Assembly: GCF_002878395.1 (NCBI RefSeq)
Contig: NC_061120.1
Coordinates: forward strand, 94,255,163-94,319,162
Length of the DNA stretch: 64,000 bases
Source of the DNA: Capsicum annuum
Taxonomy: Eukaryota; Streptophyta; Magnoliopsida; Solanales; Solanaceae
Direction: 5' to 3'
Translations under genes and position numbers: made by a program
Shown: positions 58,530 to 64,000 of the stretch, in pieces
How positions within the stretch are numbered: position 1 is the first letter of the stretch
How the letters are laid out: the number at the start of each line of letters is the position of its first letter
The notes under the pieces: model-generated
Told to the model about the DNA's origin: nothing
The model's input: only the letters and a program-made list of their open reading frames with translations
Databases searched by the model: none

Positions 58530-59300
58530 ACTCTGGATTTACACTACACAAGTCTATAGAGTGTCCACTGTTTCCACATATCTCATACCATGATGGGGTC
58601 TTTTGCATTGGATTGACCATAGATAGAAATTTATTCCTTTCTAATTTGCGGAGTTGAGTCATTATTTAATTCTACATAGATAACAATTGGGAGGATAAGG
58701 TTGTGATACTATCAACTTTAATCATGCCTGTAACCTTTTTTATTGAACTTCTAGACGTATTATCATAACAAATAGGATTTCCTTGAGCAATGTGATCCCA
58801 CAAAGTCTAGAGCTCATCATATGTTTTCTCTAGAGCCTTACCACCTATAACTGAATATAGAAAAATTTTCTGATTATAGTCAAGTGGTTTTACAAAGTTT
58901 TGAGCTAATAGCTCTTTAGACTGATGATTATATAGTCAGTCCAAGAGTACTGATATGTACCTCTAATAAGAATGATATAAATTCTTATCTGGCTTCTCTT
59001 CAAGCTCAAAATCTCATTTTCTAGTCCAATAGTCTTGCCAGATTGGAAGAAACAAATGTAGAATTTTTTGGTCAATTCATCCCATGTAGTGATGGAACTT
59101 AGTAGCTCAGCATTAAACCACTTCTTTGCTTCTCCCAAGAGTGAGAAGGGGAATAAACTGACCCTCACTTAATCCATAAAGAATCTTATCAGTATGTACA
59201 TGTCACTAATCTCCAGATGTTTTTACAAGTAAACTTGTGGATCTTAATGTGAAAAGTAGGTGACCTATCCATTACTGTGAAAAATCTACACCGTGTTTTA
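58530..59300 (-). pseudogene. gag of element D
   Basis: Minus strand. The open stretch 59,168-58,905 reads MRVSLFPFSLLGEAKKWFNA, SSITTWDELTKKFYICFFQS and GKTIGLENEILSLKRSQI, the retrotransposon gag core. After a frame change, LAQNFVKPLDYN then KALEKTYDELWTLWDHIAQG (58,800-58,880) match the capsid C-terminal block. A zinc knuckle CGNSGHSIDLC at about 58,560-58,590 (preceded by a decayed Cys) and ESEYFIGNAPKLG follow. It would have supplied the particle protein. Confidence 0.75.
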
Positions 59301-59640
59301 TTTCAACTCAAATCTAAATAGTAGGTTTTTAAATACCTAACGTAACATATGTTGCAAGTTGGATATCCACTTCACGAACTATCCTATGGTCTGTGGATCT
59401 TTAGCTATACGTCTATGTTTATCGCTTCTTGAATTTGAGTGAATTTATAGAGAAGTACTATTTCTCTCCTTTATTGGTGTAAGCATTGGTTGGGTACGAG
59501 GTAAAACCAACTCCCTATCCCTTGCCAGTATATTATCTTACTAAACCAGTGCCTATAATTATATAAGCTAAGATCAAGTGAATAGGACCCATGGATTTAA
59601 AAAGCAAAACTAAAACTAAACTAGTTGCTAATTTCTCAAG

Positions 59641-59661
59641 TCCCCAGCAACAACGCCAAAA
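59641..59661 (-). other. Primer-binding site of element D
   Basis: The plus strand gcaacaacgccaaaa is the reverse complement of ttttggcgttgttgc, a one- or two-base variant of the tRNA-Asp-type primer site of Athila/Tat elements. It lies six bases from the LTR terminus. Confidence 0.75.
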
Positions 59662-59667
59662 ACTTAT

Positions 59668-60470
59668 TGCATCCAAGTGCACACATAAGTGTATGTGATC
59701 CACCAAAGTAATATAGTGGCCTTATTAAACGACAAGTATTGATCCTACAGGGACTAGTGTTATGCAACTATTATAATTCCAATTTAACTATTAAAATTAC
59801 ACAAGTGCAAACATAACCACAAAATTTGAGCATTATAATAAAATATAAACTTTAATAATGAGGTAAAAGAAAGGTTCTTGAATAATCAATAAGGTGAAAA
59901 CTAGGGTCAAGAAACAATGAAAAATCATACTATGCTATACAGCTTCATTGGTTAGGTAAATGAACTTCATTGTTTGTGCCTTTTGAAACTTTATTCAATT
60001 ATCAAACGTATCCACACAACTACATCATTGAGCGGGGATGAGATAACTAGATTAAACTCTCTCATATTACATCTCATAATTGAATCAAATGGGGAATTTA
60101 TGTATATTTTTATCCTAAATGCAAATCATAACTTCAAATAATTGAAAGATTACGATCCTATTTAATCTATCCTACTTTCTACTAGTTTATCGTCTTGGAT
60201 TGTATGTTTTTTTGACATCTAATATATGGTTGTCTTGAAAAGCGTCCAATAATATCAGTAACCACATATTATATGTCGAAACAACATACAATCCAAGACG
60301 ATGAACTAGTAAAGAACATAACTCAAGCTAAGAGTACTACTTTTGTTGTTTTATTCTTAGCTTGGTCATTTGACTCTGAATCCCTTATAAACAAGCCTTA
60401 AGCACTTAAATTACAAAAATTAACACCTATATACTTATTTATACAATGATTAAATAATTATACATAGAAG
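59668..60470 (-). repeat. 5' LTR of element D (rearranged and truncated)
   Basis: About 800 bp remain of a nominal 1.47 kb. The minus-strand end is at 59,668 (TTGGATGCA). The first 500 bases align with 53,769-54,300. Then about 600 bp present in the 3' LTR are missing and replaced by an inverted copy of neighbouring LTR sequence (60,181-60,231). Alignment with the 3' LTR resumes at 60,260 and stops near 60,470, where a plus-strand LTR begins; the last ~100 bp (the LTR start) are lost. Confidence 0.65.
60181..60310. repeat. Inverted repeat: 51-bp arms, 28-base loop
   Basis: Arm 1 (60,181-60,231, starting actagtttatcgtcttgg) and arm 2 (60,260-60,310, ending aagacgatgaactagt) are reverse complements at 46 of 51 positions. 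Arm 2 has a counterpart in the other LTR of element D (about 54,950-55,000), arm 1 does not. Arm 1 is therefore the inverted duplicate, sitting exactly where about 600 bp are missing. Confidence 0.9.
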
Positions 60471-62618
60471 AGAGGTGTAATAGGGCTAGGATTAGGTAAC
60501 ATAAGTAGAGTCAGCATAATTTAGGTTGTGGTAATCACTTCTAATCTTAAAACTCAATCCTTACAATATCTTTAGTGAGTTACCAAGCACCTAACTCCAA
60601 GTAAGATCAATGGTGTAGGGCACTATCCACTAAGTAATAAGATATTATTGTTGGGGGACCTACCTACCTAGTTTGAGAAAAGGGTGGTAAAAATCATTTG
60701 GCTGAGTGTTTGTTTCTAAAGAAAGTTTCTTTGGATGCTAAAAACAAGGTCAGTCTGAAAAAGTACCCTTCATTTGATCAAGTCAATAGGGATGATTGAA
60801 ATCAAGCTCAGTCAATTACCTCCGCAACTCATGCATGTTGCCCAACTAAGGAACATAGTGGTCTAACCAGTGTCAATAGAAGTCAACATCAAAATATATT
60901 ATATAACTTGTCATCTGATCGGGAGCATGAGATCACCCAGAGGTAGTCACTAATATGCTTTGCGTCTTTCATATTAAAGCCTATGTGTTTTTGCTAATAG
61001 AATAGTGTCTTGAACTAAGAGATGTTTTAGGTATAAGGGTTACTTATAAGTATCTAAGTTGTAATTTTTAATAGGAATAAAAGAGGGTTAGATTGGTGAA
61101 TGAAAAGATTATTGAATTAGCATAAATATATCAATTTCTTAATATTCCCTCCTAAAATAAAAATTTTATTGATTTCTTTTTGAAGATTTTTGTGATTGAC
61201 GATTTGGTTTTATAATGCCCACTAAATAGGGAATGAATTATCCTTTGGCGTACTTGTGATTTCATATATTTGTGGTTATTTTTATTTGCCTGGGATTATG
61301 AACTTATTAATTATTGACTGCAAGTTTAGAAAGTTATAATTGATAATGAGATTAGTAAAACTGACCTTATTTGACATTTGAGGGTGGTGGATTTATCTTA
61401 TTAAGTGTTTGAATTGTTATCATGTTATTTATTGTAGTGAGAATAACTAGTAAATATTTCATATCATAGAATTGATCATCATAGAACTAGTATTTTGATA
61501 TAACACTAAGATTGGAATAAGGGAGGAAGCCACTAGTTATATTGGATCATGTGTCATGTTGATTGTTATATTTGAATGAGGTACCTCGCTAGTGTTTGTG
61601 CAATGATTAATCTCATCACCTGAAGTTCATAACCGAGGGTCTCTATTGACCCTATTTGTGTGTACACCATAATTTGGAGAGTTTTTATGTTTTGTTCAAT
61701 GGAATGAGTTCATTGATGATATATTCTTGTTCCTTGTGTAGACAAGTTACATTGATTATTATTATTTTATGGTGAAACAAAGTATTAATATAATGTATGT
61801 CCTTGATTGTGCATAATATTGTTATCCTTTTTTTGTTTTTGTATATGTAATGTGTTTTATAGTGATCCTTCTTGCAAAGATGTTGATGCCTTATTAATTA
61901 TCTTAGATGTTGCAATCATGATTGTTAGTGGTAGTAGAATAGTAGCGAGGGTTATCAATAAAGAAAATTAATGAGAGAGAGGGGTGTACAATCATTTTAA
62001 CAAGGTGAGTGCATAATATATGTAGATCAACTTAATTCATGAGATTGTGTCAGTTAGTCATGCTCTGAGATTAAATTGATAATGCCATAGAAAAGAAAAT
62101 GTAGTAAGTTTGTAATTTGAAGTAAGTTAAGTATGTTAAGTTAATAAGCATATATAGTTGTTATTATTTCTTCTTATTTCCTATACATTTTTATTTATTT
62201 CTTACCCAGGCCAGCCAATGATGCCTACAAGTATGTGTAGTTGTATTAACACTATATTTTCTATATTTCCTCTTAGGAATACAACCATCTTGTAGGTCGG
62301 TTGGGGTTTCTATAAATACAGTGGTGATCATTCTTCAGTAGATCCTACAGTTCTACTCTTATATGGATGTTGTGTTTTGAGTCATCGTTCATTTGTTTAG
62401 TGTTCTTGTACGTGTATAGACTAGGTTCTATAGTATTATGTAATTAAATTTGGCAATGTACTTTATAGTAAGATCGTTTTAAAAGAAAGAGTTTTTATTT
62501 ACTAATGCTTAAGATTTAACATAATTTTTTGCAATGATTAATGGTTAGGTGGTAAAGATCTCTTATCTAGGTTAGAGTTGAGTAGTTTCCTGTATGATTC
62601 ATAATTTGGGTTGTGACA
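60471..62618 (+). repeat. Plus-strand LTR fragment related to the A family
   Basis: Ends ttgggttgtgaca at 62,618 and contains gccagccaatgatgcctac at about 62,210. This matches the block gccgatgatgcctactgag of the A LTRs, at a similar distance (about 410 versus 450 bases) from the LTR end. About 2.1 kb remain of an expected 2.7 kb, so the 5' part is missing or diverged; the left boundary is set by loss of alignment of the D LTR. No internal region follows. Confidence 0.45.
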
Positions 62619-64000
62619 TCCTCAATTCTGCACATAATAAATAAAAAGTGATACTATAAATAAAAAACTACATAATTACCACTTGGTTGCCTCCCAAGAA
62701 ATGCCTGAATTAACATCACAACATGATGCAATACATAGATCAATAAAATTTTCTCGATTTCTTTCTCCCCATTTTCTTTACCTAGTTGATATTTTTAGGA
62801 GGATCATGATTATTATTCACTCTTTTTATCTTCGAATACCTTTTTGGCATATTATTGGTCTATTCAAACACATGCTTAAGCAAATCTCCTATCGACACCT
62901 AAGAAATTTAGTGTCAGTCTTCAAATTTTCATGTGTTTTTTTAGATAAAACTATTCCATTCAAAACTTATTATTTACAACCTTTGTAATCATACACAAGT
63001 CTATTTAGTGTGAATGAGTGAAGAATGAATTATACACTTTAAATATTGCCTCATCATCATGGACCTTTGTCTTAAACTCCCTTTTTTGCCAATTAATCAA
63101 GGCTCAATCATTGACTAACATTGGTCATCCCTAAATACTTGGTACCTAATCATTTACTTCAAACTAAGATAATAAATTCACCAAGATTCAAAAACTTACC
63201 ACCTTGACAAGCTCATCGTCAATTACTTTTTTTGGTTGAACATAAGAGCGGACTGTGATTTGTGTAGTGATGATAGTTGGGTGTGTCTTTCCTAAACCTA
63301 GTGTTTGATACATAGATAAGTACATTAGGTTAATATTTCCCCAATATAACAAAACACATACCCTAACTAATCTTCCTAATTTATAAAAGAAGGGTGTAGA
63401 AGGATTATTAATATTTTGGGGGATATTTCCTAATGACATCAAACTGCGCTCCTAGGTGAGTCTAACCATCTAAAATTCTACATGCCTTTTTTTTCAAGAC
63501 ACCACTTCTCCCAAGTATTTGACATATTTGGGAATGTACCTTAAAGCCTCAATCTTAAGAATATTGATGTGATGTTTCTTGAAGATACTAAGGAACTTTT
63601 GAAAATTGTCATATTTTATGTTTTTTTGAATTTTTATGGTAGTGGCAGTGGAGGCCTCTCTATGGTAGTCTCAGATAGCTCAACAACCTCTATTTATCTT
63701 AGTTTCTCTTTCATATGTCATATCCTAGGAGTTGGTATTGCTATAAAAATTTGTGGGTAGAGGGTGGATGCTAAAAGATTTAGAGATGTTCCCCCTAGTG
63801 ACATTCCTTTCTCTTTTTGAGGCTAAAAATTTATCAACTCTATACTTGCATGTTCATCTTTATAGTTAGGAGAAGGTTGAAAAAATTATTCTATATTTCT
63901 TAATATAATTGCCATTACCTAATTTGAATTATTTTCTTTATCACTTGGTAGTGCACCTACATGCCTTGCATGTTGTGATGAAGCTTCTTTGCCCTTCATG
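62619..64000 (-). pseudogene. Second minus-strand Athila-type gag-protease remnant without polymerase (runs off the window)
   Basis: Minus strand from 64,000. The gag-protease linker reads DNFQKFLSIFKKHHINILKI and EALRYIPKYVKYLGEVV (about 63,500-63,610). An 84-codon open stretch (63,442-63,188) covers the protease: LLYWGNINLMYLSMYQTLGL, GKTHPTIITTQITVRSYVQP, KKVIDDELVKVV. The usual catalytic CDLGASINLM is YWG-NINLM here, so the active Asp is lost. NWQKREFKTKVHDDEAIFKV (about 63,015-63,080) is the end of the domain. Only about 300 bp later, at 62,684-62,700, the LGRQP tail follows (plus strand ttggttgcctcccaag). RT, RNase H and integrase are absent, as in element D. Confidence 0.7.

Larger units (their letters stand above)
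53769..60470 (-). mobile_element. Element D: minus-strand Athila-type element with gag and protease but no polymerase
   Basis: The LTRs at 53,769-55,242 (3') and 59,668 to about 60,470 (5', truncated) share their U5 ends base for base at most positions (gcgcacac..., gacaagtattgatcc, gggactagtgtt). A primer site of the TGGCG-type follows the 5' LTR and a purine-rich tract precedes the 3' LTR. The interior reads gag (to about 58,530), then protease (to about 57,240), then directly the LGRQP-type tail at about 57,070-57,110. RT, RNase H and integrase are absent, although about 1.8 kb of non-coding tail is kept. This suggests a non-autonomous deletion derivative dependent on another element for enzymes. 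Confidence 0.7.

Noticed and set aside
60181..60310. MITE or snap-back transposon explanation for the 51-bp inverted repeat
   Set aside because: One arm is ancestral LTR sequence shared with the other LTR, there is no target duplication, and LTR sequence is missing at the site.
1..64000. Host protein-coding genes, resistance-gene clusters, tRNA or rRNA genes, satellite arrays, CRISPR arrays
   Set aside because: No multi-exon coding pattern, cloverleaf, rRNA block or long tandem array was seen; all protein traces belong to retroelements.

Overview
This window looks like repeat-dense, gene-poor plant heterochromatin. No host gene, tRNA, rRNA or CRISPR array could be supported. The sequence is AT-rich, and almost every readable protein trace belongs to a plant LTR retrotransposon: Ty3/gypsy chromovirus (Tekay/Del type), Athila/Tat type, or a SIRE/Maximus-like Ty1/copia element. 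The element families and their LTR sequences resemble those of nightshades (Solanaceae). That assignment is inferred from family recognition, not from a host gene.

Layout. 1-3,584: 3' end of a plus-strand Athila/Tat-type element, cut by the window edge, with its 3' LTR. 3,585-4,919: nothing recognised. 4,920-8,480: 5' LTR and decayed gag of a second Athila/Tat-type element. 9,103-11,240: a heavily broken ORF resembling the 'putative plant transposon protein' family. 11,576-35,071: the centrepiece, a three-level nest. Old chromovirus A (11,581-35,066, target duplication TGAAA) is interrupted by a minus-strand solo LTR C (16,322 to about 29,292). C is itself interrupted by younger chromovirus B (17,125-27,618, target duplication CTTGG). 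B still shows PBS, gag, protease, RT, RNase H, integrase, chromodomain, PPT and both LTRs, but all its genes are broken.

35,072-37,870: minus-strand Tat-lineage remains (RNase H, second RNase H, integrase). 37,880-38,062: tail of a plus-strand LTR. 38,063-45,077: minus-strand SIRE-like copia element with 5' LTR, PBS, gag, protease, integrase, RT, RNase H and an extra downstream ORF; its 3' LTR is missing. 45,078-47,609: minus-strand solo LTR. 47,986-49,750: minus-strand Athila/Tat-type protease-RT-RNase H remains. 49,761-53,768: two further LTRs in opposite orientations plus a short 5' leader. 53,769-60,470: minus-strand Athila-type element D with both LTRs, gag and protease but no RT, RNase H or integrase. 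60,471-62,618: part of a plus-strand LTR related to A. 62,619-64,000: a second minus-strand gag-protease element without polymerase, running off the window.

The genes do not form a working system: every polyprotein has stops, frameshifts or lost catalytic residues. What is informative is the insertion order, LTR structural change (an inverted duplication and a tandem duplication, each in only one LTR of a pair), a repeated gag-protease-only design, and short GC-richer motif clusters at a similar offset from the start of several unrelated LTRs. I did not find evidence of a new defence, biosynthetic or regulatory system.
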